From the NCBI GenBank assembly GCA_950295325.1, contig OX485804.1, positions 38,802,429 through 38,866,428 on the forward strand: a stretch of DNA of 64,000 bases, in the 5' to 3' direction. The notes beneath the pieces are model-generated. The model worked only from the letters and a program-made list of their open reading frames with translations, did no database searches and was not told the DNA's origin. A program made the position numbers and the translations under genes. The DNA is from Polytrichum commune (lineage: Eukaryota > Streptophyta > Polytrichopsida > Polytrichales > Polytrichaceae). Shown here piece by piece: positions 24,215 through 36,969 of the stretch. Within the stretch, counting starts at the first letter, position 1; every line of letters starts with the position of its first letter.

Positions 24215-25519
24215 CCAATCTCATCTAAATATGTGTCGTTTGGGTGTCCATTTGTAACTACAAGCAAGTCATAAACCACACAAATACATGTGTCCAATTC
24301 AACAGGATGTCCAAATTAGTCTTGTTTAGTGTGGCACAATATTAACACACATGTGGATGCCATACAACATTAAGTGATTTGGTCAATGCTTAAGTGGTTG
24401 CAAACCACATGGTGCCACAACCAATATAACTTTGTTTTGATAGATCCAAGGGGAGTAGTTGCATTTCAATAGAAACCTAGAGTGATAAAAGTTAGGATCT
24501 TCTTTAAAGTTTCAATGTAAAAACCACAATTCAATTTATATGTAGTACATATTTAGGAATTCAATTTGAATATATATATATATATGTATATTAAAAAATT
24601 ATTCATTAATTATGTGAATATTCCAAGTATACGAGCATTGCTTCGTAGCCCTCCTAGAAATACCCCTTCATTGTAGGTGGTTCATATCTCTACAAGAGAG
24701 TCCTCCCTGCGCAAGAAGTTCAATTGCAAGGTGGCTTCAAAAGCAAGAGGTAGCTTTCAAGAAACACTCCAACTATTAGAGGTATTTAAACTTAATGTGC
24801 CCTACATATTCTCATTTTGAATCCACTCCAACTCTCCCCATATCATGCTTTGTTTTGGACATGTCAACATGGTCCGGGTGATTTTTAAATCATGACTCAA
24901 CACATGCTATTCGTGTGCCTTATACCTTGAGGCCTTTTCATCATTGTGTATATTTACATTGGAGTAGTTGTTGCTAGCATGTTTTATACTCATGAAGTGG
25001 AGAGTGGATTCTAGTGTACAAGAACTAGACATCATTTGTAAGTAGGGGGGCTTTTGGAAATATGTTAGGCGGTGGGGTGATTCATCTCAACTAAGTCTTC
25101 TAAACCAATTTGAAGTCTACGGTGTTAATTACATGAAAATATTTGCTTAAAAAAATGACGTTCGAATTATAAGAGGCTCCCAAGATTTTCACCTTCACCC
25201 TATTGGTAGCTGCCTTGGATGAGTAAAAATGCACATTGTTGCATTTGAATGTACTTCTCATCCATCTATGTCAAAATCATCCCCCATTATGTGTGTGATT
25301 GCTTCATCTTAGATGTGCTTCACCGGCCTTTCACTACAACAATAAAAATCTTTGAAGATAATTTACCCTTAAAATGTAACCTCCATATTACATATTATTT
25401 GGGCCAATGTCCGTGTTGGATGGATAAGAGACATGCTAGTATGCAACATATTTGACGAGAAGAAATTATTGGCTACAAATTAGTACCTCTCGTTCAGGGC
25501 ATTGCTATTACATGAGTGT
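24215..25519. other. No gene seen
   Basis: AT-rich DNA with a short TA microsatellite near 24570. No coding region is supported. Confidence 0.5.
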
Positions 25520-25736
25520 CTTGACATGAGCATGCTTGTGTCAAACCCCTCGGTTATAGGGGTTATATGGTGTTGACCCTCGATTGTAGGGGCCTAAGGA
25601 TCCATGAGCAGAGGTTCCCACTAAAAGAAATTTAACAACCTTGAACAAAAAAAATTATACATGCAAATGTTGGTGTTTAGAAATCATGAGCACGTCTGAA
25701 AAAGTTGGTGACAGGGCTTGCTCATGCTCATGTCCT
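25520..25736. mobile_element. Short MITE, GACATGAGCATG family, copy 2
   Basis: Homologous over its full length to 16081-16310, with the same termini and internal sequence. It is shorter at the right end, where fewer GCTCAT words are present. Confidence 0.65.
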
Positions 25737-26189
25737 AGCTTCACTCCTCTCGTTCATTCATCCAACATAAAAACCCTTTGATATTACGTAGTATAGCGGT
25801 ATACCGTTTTGTATACCATACCCAAATTAATCTAATCTCGTCCAAGTTGAGTCAACCACAAACCCATACGGGGTCCAAGTTTTTTATGTTGGATGGATGA
25901 TAAGAAGAAGTTTGGAGAACTCTCGAATGCAACCATTCCCTTTTGGTAGCAAATCTCTTCTTGCCTTTGTATTCTCCTATCAAAGAAACTACACCACAAG
26001 CACTACCGGCATACGAGTACAAGGCGATCTTCATACGTTGGTGAAAGAAATATGTAAATTTATCATTATGGTAGATTTGCATATTTTTCCAATGATGCAA
26101 GACAATTGCCCAAGAGTCATATGCTTCTAGTGAAGGTTACAATATGCATCACAATACTTTGCTTCTTATAAAGCCTCAAGTAACCCGCT

Positions 26190-26990
26190 TTTATAAGGTA
26201 GACGTGCCTCAATCCAATGTTGCAATTATTTGGACACCTCAATTTGAGTGGTATGTTTTTGTGGAGTGGATCTAAGAGCATAAACCAAAAACACATGTGT
26301 TCAAAAGAGTGGACAGTGAAAAAGATATTCATGTGAGATGTGAAGATTGTGAGGCACATGGCTACGGTCACAATTTGGATTTCCTAATCATCTCGCACTA
26401 GTCACATGTTCCATATCCTATGAGAAGTGGGGTGTAAAGAGAAAAGTATCCGAATAACACACATGTGCCTTAGACTTAGTTCTTGTAGAGTCAGTGTTTG
26501 GGGAAATTTTTAGCCATAATTGGTCATTATCATAGTACATGTTGACATCCTCTAGTTTTTCTTTATTAAACTGAGATATATTCCATAGATTCCTCTAAAA
26601 TGATGGGTTCTTTCTAGCTCAAACTCAACCGGTTCATATGTAATTAGCGGTCGGTTCTCCCCATTCATTGTGTATAGCGAAGGTGCCGATAACCAATCAC
26701 TTAAGAGACTTTGTGCCAAATTTGGAGAAGTATAAGGCGGTGCAATTTTTTCCCATGTATGAAGATAGAAATCAGGATGACTGTAATTTTTTCCAATAAT
26801 TGTATTCCTTAAGTTGTGGATTTTCGAAGCCAAAAGTTGACCCGACCACATTACGAATGTCTAGAGTTTGCCATAGCTGCTCATTTCAACCGCTCATTCC
26901 TCCTAACTTTAATACTCAAAACCAGGACTATGTGGCCGACGCATTCACCAACATTCAACATTCAACATTCAACATTGGAGTGGCTGAAGA
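26190..26990 (+). repeat. Dispersed repeat of unknown class with protein-like segments, copy 1
   Basis: This stretch and 32100-32700 are direct copies. Both begin with a plus-strand reading KVD-x-P (then W-T-P-x-x-E-W-Y-V) and, 300-400 bp on, contain a minus-strand reading with a shared EKIAPP and LLSD/MLSD phrase, followed downstream by a shared GQLLAS. Partial copies occur at 18510-18740, 28660-28830, 38950-39050 (minus), 50750-50920 and 62480-62560 (minus). Amino-acid identity in both readings could reflect either former coding or simple DNA homology. No known domain is recognised. A short (ACATTCA)n tandem lies at 26943-26970. Confidence 0.5.
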
Positions 26991-27230
26991 ATAAGAAGGT
27001 GACACTCCACATGTTGACACATGGCGCAATGTGAGGGTGCGGGTTGACTCCTTTGGTGGTTTGCATCAATCACAAATTTTGTGATACAAGGGGGAGAAAT
27101 GTGACAATAAGGAGTGAGATTCGAACTACGAAGATCCGTTCCCTAGGGTTTTGAAATAGTAGAGAGTGTGTGACATTATGGAGGTTCATATTACGGGGTT
27201 TAGGGCGTACCCTATAGGTTATCGATGGGG

Positions 27231-27244
27231 TTCCCGATCGGGAA
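27231..27244. repeat. 14-bp perfect palindrome in a duplicated segment
   Basis: TTCCCGATCGGGAA. The homologous copy at 32724-32735 reads TCCTGATCAGGA, also a perfect palindrome, so both strands changed in step. Confidence 0.7.
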
Positions 27245-27639
27245 TAGACGCCTCTACTATAAGAGTAAAGTTTTGAGTGAGAAACTCCATCTCCACATTG
27301 GACCGGCTTCACGTGCAAAGACGATCAAATGAACTGCATGGCTCCAGGAGTTTGTTCAAAGGACATGACAAAAAGGACATGATTGGAGCCCCCACTCAAC
27401 CTCAACACTTCACATGAAACTCGAGAAAGAGGCGAGAGTAGTACTTGAAAGGAGCAAAGAAGAATTGGAGTGTTTGATTTTCGGCCCAGGCAGGCATGCA
27501 GCGGTGCCTCGATTGAAACGGAGATTTTTTTTTTTTTTAATTTTTTTTCTTTGATAAAAGAAGAAGAAGTAGGTATACATCTCACAACATTATTGAACAT
27601 ACTCATGCCAAGATATCAGTAAGCGCACTTGAACATCAA

Positions 27640-28320
27640 GTACCTTGAGGTGGCACTGATGTTGAAGTTGTTGACCGTTAGTGTAACCTAACATACACCT
27701 CGAAATAGGGTAAGTGACACTGTTACACACGTGGCAGTGAACATCATGATTGGTGTTAGCAGGATTGTGGGGCCTAGAACACACTTGTTATTTGACACGG
27801 GTGGTCATTGCGACATGACCCCATTCACATGTGTCAAGTTGAATCTATGACGATTGTAGATTGGACTTGACACATGTAAATGGGGCCGTGTCGCATTGAC
27901 GACTTGTGTCAGATGGCAAGTGTGTTCCATGACCACGTTTATTATGAGTAGTCAACTCTAACGTGCAAGCGTCTATACGATTGGAATTTTCAAAAATACA
28001 TTAGTTGACCATTAGTGTAACCTAGGATACACCTCAAAATAGGTCAAGTGACACTATTACACATGCGGCACTAAATACCATAATTGATTGTGGGGCCTAG
28101 AACACACTTGCCATTTGACACGGGCGGTCATTGCGACATGACCCCATTTACATGTGTCAAGTTGAATCTATGACGATTATAGATTGGACCCGACACATGT
28201 ACATGGAGTCATGTCGCATCGACTGCCCATGTCAAATAGCAAGTGTGTTCCATGACCATGTTTATTATGAGTAGTCACCTCTAACCTGCAAACATCTATA
28301 CGATTGGATTTGTCGAAAAA
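27640..28320. repeat. Direct pair of foldback elements, each with a ~150-nt hairpin
   Basis: Two direct copies about 322 bp apart. Each contains a long near-perfect inverted repeat with almost no loop (27777-27928 and 28099-28251). The outer arms read GAACACACTTG and CAAGTGTGTTCC, and the centre lies near TCTATGACGAT. Each arm is about 70 nt. Both copies share an upstream segment (gttgaccgttagtgtaacct, later 'gtgacactgttacac') which is also found at 20620-20710. The structure is that of a foldback MITE or small-RNA-producing hairpin. Non-coding. Confidence 0.8.
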
Positions 28321-29000
28321 ACTCCCAGATCTTCAACTATGGTGGATGAAATTCAGGTCACATTTTTTGGGCAAATTTGAGGGAGATTAGACACGGAAAG
28401 TTAGGGGTTAAGAGCCATATTTAAGATTCTTTGTAGCTCTTGCCCTTCACAATTGCCTACAACCACTAGCCAAGATTGCCATATGAAGAGGGCTCAAAAC
28501 CGGTTTAGCTCAAAATCATGAGCTCTTTCATCTCGCTTGGTCACACGTGCTTATATTGGATGGGTGTGTGCATAATGTGCAGTGTATTTTTGGGCAAAAT
28601 CGGTCGTGAATTTTAACGCTTCCCAAGTCCAAGCGGTTACATGGTGGCATCTTTTGGTTTTTTTCCTTCTTCTTCTTTATTAATTTGAGGCACGTTCTCT
28701 ATAAGCACCTCTAAAACGATTGGTGGGTTTCCCAAAGTCTTGACCTTCAAACCGCTTATTTAACAAACTCAATAAGGTTTATGTGTAACTAAAAGCTGGT
28801 TCTCTCCATTCATTGATAATGTGGTGCCTCCAAAGTTCGGTGTTTCATTAAACTCCTCCACCCACCTCCGATCAAGCATAGAGTGAGAGAGGGAATTATT
28901 GTGTATGTATGACCGTGCCTCTCATTTATCCCACATAATTCTCTTGAAATAGTGTGCATCTCAGAGGTTACCATTTGTAGTTGACTTGACACCTGAATTG
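28321..29000. other. Repeat fragment, no gene seen
   Basis: It includes a partial copy (28660-28830) of the dispersed family at 26190. No coding region is supported. Confidence 0.45.
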
Positions 29001-29506
29001 GGGCCACTTCACACGCGAGACTGAGAGCCCGTGACCATTACACTTCAAGCACTCTCATTGGTGGAAAAGGCGGAGCCGGTCCAAGTTCGCTACTTCACAC
29101 TACGCTTGAGCGACCAACGGAGTGAGTATGTGAATGCAAGATGGATGTGAAGTCTACATGGATTCTTATATGGCATCGAATGGATCATGTTTCATGGTCA
29201 CTTGGACTATTTTCAAAAACCACCTCTTGGAGGTAGGCCTAACACATAACCGGGAGACCATGGCACTCCGAACGCTCACAACCGTTGGTTTATTTTATTT
29301 TATCGCGTGTGAGGACCCACATGAAAAGAAATTCATTGAAATAGCATTTGGTTGAGGGCCTGGTCACATAAGACTTCACACTACACTTGAGGGTTTGTGA
29401 CCACACTACATGATTTTGGAGGTGTGTTGGGACGGCCTTTGGACACTTTCGTTTGGGCTCTCATAATTTCATGGTCACGGCTCTTGGCTTATGTGTGAAG
29501 TGGCCC
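29001..29506 (+). mobile_element. Tourist-like MITE, copy 4
   Basis: A 506-bp full-length copy with termini GGGCCACTTCACACGCGAG and its complement. The right flank is TTA (29507-29509) and the left flank TTG (28998-29000), a one-base decay of the expected TTA. Confidence 0.85.
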
Positions 29507-29509
29507 TTA

Positions 29510-30737
29510 GATTAGCATAACGCCTCACCATATCACTCCATGTTGACCAATCCACAACTATTTGTAGCAATTGTCGGTTTAATGCCCCAACATAGGTGTC
29601 CAAAAAAAAGTAGAGTGTTGGATTTTATCAACACTCGTCTACCCTATAAGTCCTTCGCTCACTCTAATTTTCTTGACACTACTCATCCACTAGAACAAAT
29701 TTGGAATTTGGTATAGTGGAACATGCTTCACAATGCCGTGGTTTACGGGACCAACTGCACTTGTTAGATGGAATCATTGTATTTAGTATCACTTACTATT
29801 TGGAATTACACAATGCCATCACCATTTCATTGCAAATCTCCCCCACACTTGCAACTCTAGAATATTGTGAAGATTTTTTTACTATTGGATGTGGTAGATG
29901 GAGAGAACGTTACCGGGACGTTCTCTTTAGAAGCTCAAGTCCAAATTTCTAGTAATGGATGATACATGTATGTCTTTCTTTAAAATATGCATATGTTTCT
30001 AAAAATAGATTTAGAAACAACAAAATGGTATGGAACTTATAACGTGTTTGGTGTGAAGATCTAATTCGTCTATCTTCAACAATATAATTGAAGTGGTCCC
30101 GTACCCGTATGTTGCATCAACGTTGCGTTTTCCAACTTAGCCTATAAATGTCCAAGTCTTCTTCACATAGAAGCACACATTGTTCATGTGCTATAAAGTG
30201 CAAGTTGTAAGGCTAGAAAGCAAAAACAATGTGAAGCAAACTTGTTGATATTGATTCAAAGTCCACACTCCTATGATTGATGTCTTGAAATAACTCGGTG
30301 AATTCCATGTGGTCAAATTATAGCTTCAAAGTGAATAACTTCCTTGTAATTTGAGATAACATAGCTCTTGGTTAAACTCTAAAGGTACTATGAGTACATG
30401 TAGTCTTTTTCCCCCCCCCCCTCTATGATGTAACAAGAGACTGATAATGACTATATATGGATAATACAAATGAATATTAGTTTGGATGAGAAGTGATACT
30501 AAGAGTTTCATATGTGGTTTATTTTGACGGTGTATTTAATCATGATTGATGCATAAGTGTCAAAATTCTTTCAAGTTTGATTTGAACGTGCATTTCTTAT
30601 GATTTATGAAAAACTAGAATAGTTTAAAGCAAGATTCAAGAAACTATAGGGTCCAAGTCATGTAAGACATCTTGAAGGTGTTCTAAAAAAGCTTGCCTAC
30701 AAAATAAGTAAATCGAGGAGTGGAATTTGGACATAGA
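29510..30737. other. No gene seen
   Basis: AT-rich DNA with a run of 11 C at 30411-30421. An 83-codon open frame at 29701-29952 has no recognisable features. Confidence 0.5.
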
Positions 30738-31024
30738 CTCGGGGGGTTCACTCCCTCTTATATTTTGCATACACATGTGTTCGGGACCTATTTATGGGGG
30801 GGGGTTATTTACCTTGCAGAAAAGATTATAAGGTGATGGTATTTTTACATGTTAAAAGCTTGATTATTTTATATGTGATGGTATTTTACATGTAAACATG
30901 TTTCACTATTTTAAAATCCCCTATTTTACATGTACATTTTTTAGAAAATTTATCTCTAATGAATATATTGGACCTTATTTTTTATCGCACGTTGTTCTAC
31001 GATTTTCTCCAGTGAACCCCCTGA
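30738..31024. mobile_element. Mutator-like MITE with 9-bp target duplication, second family member
   Basis: A 287-bp element with ends CTCGGGGGGTTCACTCC and the complement of TCAGGGGGTTCACTGG. It is flanked by a perfect 9-bp direct repeat GGACATAGA (30729-30737 and 31025-31033). The right subterminal region has the GCACGTTGTT motif seen in the element at 63098, and the terminus resembles that at 23811. Confidence 0.85.
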
Positions 31025-31096
31025 GGACATAGAAACCTCTTGTCAACGAGGCACTTGTGATTCTATTGCATTCAACTGACAAAAAATGTTCACTAA

Positions 31097-31578
31097 GGGC
31101 CACTTCACACATGAGCCAAGAGCCGTGACCATGAAATTATGAGAGCCCCAAAGAAAGTGTCCAAAGGCCGTCCCAAGACACTTCCAAAACCATGTAGTGT
31201 GGTCTCAGATCCTCAAGTGTAGTGCGAACCCATATGTGATTGGGCCCTCAATCAAATGCTATTTTCAATGAATTTCTATTCATGTGGGTCCTCACACATG
31301 ATAAAATAGAATAAACCAACGGTTGTGAACGTTTGGAGTGCCATGGTCTCCCGGTTTTGTGGTAGGCCTACCTCCAAGAGATGGTTTTTTAAAAATAGTC
31401 CAACTAACCATGAAACATTATCCATTTATGCCTTGTAAGAATCCATGTAGATTTTTCATCCATCTTGCACTTACTTACTCAATTGGTCCCTCAAGCGTAG
31501 CGTGAAGTGAACTTGGACCGGCTCCACCTTTCCACCAATGAGAGTGCTTGAAGTGCAATGGTCACGGGCACTCAGTCA
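31097..31578 (-). mobile_element. Tourist-like MITE, copy 5, truncated at its right end
   Basis: Opposite orientation to 241-736, preceded by TAA (31094-31096). The homology stops near 31578, inside the far terminal repeat, so about 25 bp of that end are missing. Confidence 0.75.
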
Positions 31579-32099
31579 ATTTATGGTCATAAGCTTGTAT
31601 AAATGCCGGTTATTGCCACAAAACATTTTGAGTGAAAACAATACAAGCTATATCTCCATCCGCCCTTCCAAAATTCTCATTCTCTTTTGAACTAAAATAT
31701 TTTTGTAGGACATTAGGGTGCTAAGTAGGAGGCCACCATTTGGAACATCTTGCGTCTACCAAAATGTGAATGGGAAGAAGAAAGAAAACAATGCCAAGAA
31801 CTTGAAGAAAAAAGTTTAGCTATTAGGTCAATTATGTAAGAGCTCAAGTGTGGACCCAACCACGACAATGCTAAATATCACACTAGTTAGACTAACTAAG
31901 ATGAATTGCACAATGTTTGATCCTCTTAGTGGGGGCTACCATTTGGAATGGCACAATATTATTGTGCACCAAGTAAGTTATTTCATGTTCCTTGACAAGT
32001 GTTGGTTTTTTAAATTATATAAGTAAAAAATAATAGTCTCGATGAACATTTATAGCAACATGTAGCTCCTAGCAATAACTTATAGTGATAGGATTGCTT

Positions 32100-32765
32100 A
32101 TTGCAACTAGGCAAGGTAGACGGGCCTAACTCAATTACTTATCTTTGGACACCCATATACGAGTGGTATGTGGTTACTTGTTGCTCCAAACACAAAGTTC
32201 AAAAATATGTGATTAGAAGAGACTGGAATACATCCTCAATATACATTAACCATTTCGGATTCAATAGGTCAACATCATTAGGGGTTTAGGATTACATGTT
32301 TCATATATGGGAGAACTTGGGTTAGTGGGGGATTTTATTTTATTTTTAAAATGACCATTTAAGACCCATCTACCTTACTTCTTGTGCTTGGTAGAGTAGA
32401 GGCACCCATAACCGATCACTTAACATATTTTGCGCCAAATCTAGAGAAGCACAAGGTGGTGCAATTTTTTCTCGTGTAGGAAGATGGAAATCGTGAGGAT
32501 TGCCAAAAAAATTTGGTAATTTTAGTCCTTAGATTAAAATTACTATGAATTGCTGAAGCCAAAAGTTGGCCCAAACGTATTACCAATGTCCGGAGTTTGC
32601 CATAACCACTCATTTTAACCGATCATTCCCCCTCACTTTAGCACTCGAAACTAGGACATGTGTCATGACACTATTGGTTATGACATAACTAAAAATTTGG
32701 TACCCTATAGATTGCTGATGGGGTCCTGATCAGGAATAGGTGCCTCTACTATAGCGAGTTTCTTT
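32100..32765 (+). repeat. Dispersed repeat of unknown class with protein-like segments, copy 2
   Basis: Direct copy of the 26190-26990 repeat, followed by a segment (32695-32765) that matches 27205-27280. The plus strand reads GKVDGPNSITYLWTPIYEWY near 32110-32170. The minus strand near 32460-32410 reads DFHLPTREKIAPPCAS. No known domain is recognised. Confidence 0.5.
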
Positions 32766-32829
32766 GAGCCTAGTTGCATGCCTATATAAAGTGACGTAGA
32801 TGTCCTTCCAGCCTTTCCAAGTACTAAGG

Positions 32830-33235
32830 TCGACGAATCTATAGTCAACCATATCCATTTAACCACTCTCTAGGGTCATGTAATGTTGACATGGATGAGA
32901 TCTATATTTTTTAGGTGAACGAGGTCAAGGTTTATGTGGTGGCAGCATGTGATTGATTTTCCTCATAAGAGTTTTGACAACTCTTGTAGCCAAGCATTAT
33001 CATTTAGATAAGCGGTATGGGTTAACCTATAGATCGACTATGTGATACCCTAACTCTACTGCTTCAAAGTTTGTAGCACTTTCCATATTCACGAATATAT
33101 GGAAATATGAAATAGATTGCATTCTCCTTGTAATTTGTTTCATTTTGCAAGGAAAATAACTCCTTGGTATTACTCCTCCCAAACATATGCAAACTCTCTT
33201 ATTTAATTGGTTATAGAGGCCCCAACCTTATCTAG
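32830..33235. repeat. Solo copy of the long-TIR element arm
   Basis: About 400 bp homologous to the right arm (38090-38450) and, inverted, to the left arm (36975-37366) of the element at 36970-38450. Shared lines include 'cctcataagagttttgaca' and 'tttatgtggtggc'. Confidence 0.7.
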
Positions 33236-35389
33236 GCCGGTATAACTTATAAGGGACGATATATGGAGTAAAATATAAAATTATTTATGTGCCATCAGCC
33301 ATCCCATTCTAATAATATCACTACATTGCTTCACCCAAGATTTTTAGCACAAATCTACCAGTGTATTGTTGCTCTACTATGAGAATAAACAAAGCAAAAT
33401 ATTGAATAGAATCTAACTTTTTATAAACGTAGCTGAATAATGTTGTGAGTGATGCGCCTTGGAAAACTACTTCTACTATTACTTGTTGGCATTGATGGAA
33501 AAGTAACAATGGATGCTTGGCACGTGGTGGGTGGCCAACCAATACATGCCCACACACGAATGTGTTGCCGATCAATGATCTTTCTTATGTATTTCATACC
33601 AAATTTTAAGTACATGTTGCACACTCATATTAGAGCATATGTACTTAAATATACACACATACATACATACATACATATAATGCAACTTCGGTTCAAGTTC
33701 ACTTTACACTAGACTTTGAGGGCCTAAGGGACCAAAGGAATTGAAATGGATGACAAATCTATATGGTGTCGTATAGGCATCAAGTGCATGGTCTATTGCA
33801 TTAGCCCATCAAAAGGGGGTGGGTCTTGCATAGATTCTAGGGGCCACACAAGCAATTAAATTCTCACTCGCTTCTATAAATTTTATATTATCATGATTGG
33901 GTCCTATAAAACTTACTATTTTTTATTGTTTGCATATACATAAGTGGTGAGTGCCAATGTGTGGATCTAAGAACGGACACCAAAAAGTCGCATGTCTAAA
34001 AGAGATTGGACTACTTTCTCAAAATAATAGTGACTATTGGCCCTAGAATGGTTGACTTTTCTTACATGGTCTACTTATGGCTTAGACAATTTTGAGTTTT
34101 AAAAATCACTATAGCAACATGGGAGATTTGAAAATTCCATAGATTGTTGCTAAATTTTCACATCACATTTTTGGATTCAAGAAAATTCTTTACTCTAAAA
34201 TCCAAGTTTTTTTCTCATTTTTTTAATAAACAGAAGGCCAAAAGCCAATGTCAAATGTATTAAGAACCAAAGGAAAACGCGCCCACAACAAGGGGAGGCG
34301 GGGGCCGCCATGTAAAAGTAACACCACCACAGACAACCCCCAGACCCATCAAACCAAGGACAACCCCCATCTCACCAGCCAAGGACAACTTCCAAGCCAC
34401 CAAATTGGCCTACCAAAAGTAGAGCTACTTAATTGTGTTGTTGTTTCCAATTCCAAGCGATTTTCATATTGTCCATTCTACAAAGGACATCCCTAGCACC
34501 CCACATTTGGTCGAAGCCTTAGAGCATAGCCCCATCAGGGAAGATGCTAATCTTGACTTACTTGACCACCCATTCCCAAGCTGGCTTGGCATACATGATG
34601 AGGTCATCCCAAATGAGATGTTTAACCTTAGACTCTGAAATCCAAGTTGAGAGTTATGGGAAACAACAAAAACTAACGGTTAAAGAGACGATGTTTGTCT
34701 TATGCCCCCATCCCACCTGACTTTAGCTAAGCCCCTCTAAGGACACAACCACCTTCACACCATCGACATTATCTAGTGCCGAGCCTAGTTGGCAAATGAT
34801 GTGGCATGGCTTAAAAGTGGAGGTCTTACTATCCCCGCGCTGTAATTGCCGAAAGGCGGGGCGGGCTCGGAGAATAAAATCTCTGACCCAGAGAACCAAA
34901 AGTTGCGAGCCTCAAGCACCGACCCTCCCATCGGTGCCTAGACATGAGGCAAGAATATAGGACCTTTAAAAGTGTCGCCTCCCGCCCTTGTGATTGGTTG
35001 CTTTTTAGTCTTAGCTATGAGGGCACGAGGAGCTCCATTAACAAAAACTGATGGTAAGATAAATGAGTAGTAAGGCATTTGGGGATGGGACAAAAACTAT
35101 CCAACATGTCATTGCTTGATAGATAAAACCATAAACATGTGTGAAAACTACTCAACTAAAACCTACTCAAAAATATCCAGAGCAAGTTCTTGTAGGTACA
35201 CTGGAATAGCTGGATGCCTCCCTTATAACCGAGGGAGCTTTACCCGGGTTTTTAGGAAAGACTTTGGTTATTTGGTAAAGTCAGGTGGGGAGGGGGCATT
35301 AAAGTAGTGCAAGATTTTAGGGTGTTAGTTTTTGTGGGTGAGGCGTTGGTTTTAGCACCACCCGAAATGCGGTTTACGGAATGGGAAGA
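33236..35389. other. Intergenic DNA with small repeat fragments, no gene seen
   Basis: It contains a (CATA)n microsatellite near 33658-33680, a partial MITE-like segment near 33690-33850, and a segment at about 34205-34260 resembling the SINE-B 3' end (complement of TTGGCTTTTGGCCTTCT followed by an A-rich tail). The 82-codon frame at 34248-34496 is proline- and threonine-rich low-complexity sequence and is not supported as a gene. Confidence 0.5.
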
Positions 35390-35397
35390 AAGTAGCG

Positions 35398-35400
<3 letters not shown>

Positions 35401-35428
<28 letters not shown>

Positions 35429-35520
35429 GTTTTGAGATAGAAGGCCGACAAGCCAACGCCAAAGCACAGGAGGCAGTTGACCACCTAGCAAGATTTCCAT
35501 CAAGTAGAGAGGAGATTTCA
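35401..35520 (-). mobile_element. SINE-B, 5'-truncated copy with A28 tail
   Basis: A 120-bp insert flanked by a perfect 11-bp duplication AAGTAGCGAGG (35390-35400 and 35521-35531). It starts on the plus strand with 28 T, the complement of a poly(A) tail. The body matches the 3' part of the SINE at 14935-15126 (GAAATCTCCTCTCTAC through CTTTGGCG to GCCTTCTATC). The uninterrupted tail and perfect duplication suggest a young insertion. Confidence 0.9.
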
Positions 35521-35531
35521 AGTAGCGAGGG

Positions 35532-36969
35532 TTTTGGCGGGGCATGCATGATCCATCTGTTGGAGACTTTACTTACTTTAGTCAACACCTGTGGTTTCGT
35601 GTGTCAGATTGGAAGGAAAACTTTTGGGGCCAATTTTGTAAGTTACGATGGATTCAAATTAATAATGTTTGCGTAGTAGTAGTAGTAGTGGTGGTGGCGG
35701 TGGTGTTGCACAGCCACAACAACACAATGTGGGCCCATGGAAGGACCCTCGCAAAAAATCTAAACTTAGTTGGGCTTCTCACCGGTGTGTGTGTGTGTGT
35801 GTTAGTTCAATTTTTATAGTTGTAGTTAAAGTGGCGTTCACCGTCATAGGAATATCCCTATTCTATGGCATTATTTTGGATAGAATGTGGCATTCATTTA
35901 CTAAATGCTAAAAAACTAGTGATTTGAGATCATATTATCAAATTTTAGAATTTAAAAATGGGAAAACTAAGGGAAAAAGGTTAACTTTTGTCGGAATAGT
36001 CTGTTTTTGAAATTTTAGGTCAGATAATTTGCGATAATTTGCCAAATTAGGTACACTACTTCACATTATTGCTTGCTTGTTGTTAGTGTTGCGAGGTAAC
36101 CAAGCTGAAAATTCAAAATGTATTGAAGTGAGAGTGGGTGTGCATTAGGGTCCGGGTCCAAGAAACTTGGGGTCTAAAACACCCCTTAATGAACCTTGCT
36201 TTTAGATTCAAGATTGGACGCAAGCTCAAAGATTGGTTTCTTAAGTTAGGAGGAGTGGTTTGTGGAGTAGGGCCGCCAACACATGGTGGGAAAGTGATGC
36301 CACATTAGTGCCACTTCATTATTGGACCCAAACTCGGATGTAAACTCCTTGGGCCCGGAATTTCGCTCTCAATCAACATGGTTGCTCGTTTATGGAGTTT
36401 CATTTGGTCTCGGACCTCAGTGTAAACCCACTTTAACTATTGTCACCGAGAAGAAAGAAGAAGAAACATTGGTGTTCATGCACCAGCATGAATGTGAGCA
36501 TGTTCTCCTTATATTGATCATGCTACTATTGTCACAATTATTTGTGTAGAATTTACAAATGCTAAACTTTCATCCCAAGTACTTCTCTTTGTGTCGAATG
36601 TTTGAGTGACATCATCTTAGAACGTAAAGACAAATCGGTGAGGAATACACAAAAAATGAAGGGAAATATTGATAGAGAAATATTGATTTAGGAATTGACC
36701 AAGTTTTGCTAAATCTATTCACATTGTTTCTCACCATTCAGCGGTGTCATTCCATGGGTAGATGACAATGTTAGATTTGGTGGGCTAAAATTGATACACT
36801 AAATACATGATTTTGTGTGGTATTATAATCGGTGTGCCATGTTAATGAAAGTGATCTTCATGATTTGTCATGTAGCACCAAGTGTCATGTGACACCTTTC
36901 TATGCTTGCCACTTAGTGATTGTAAGACGAATAATGTGGATCAATGATGAACAAACGTGCACCACACTA
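35532..36969. other. No gene seen; GTA/GTG microsatellite
   Basis: A (GTA)n(GTG)n tract lies near 35673-35703 and (GT)n near 35785-35800. Open frames across these tracts are artefacts. Confidence 0.5.

Noticed and set aside
34248-34496. 82-codon Pro/Thr-rich frame
   Set aside because: Low complexity, no domain, and adjacent to a SINE-like A-rich fragment.
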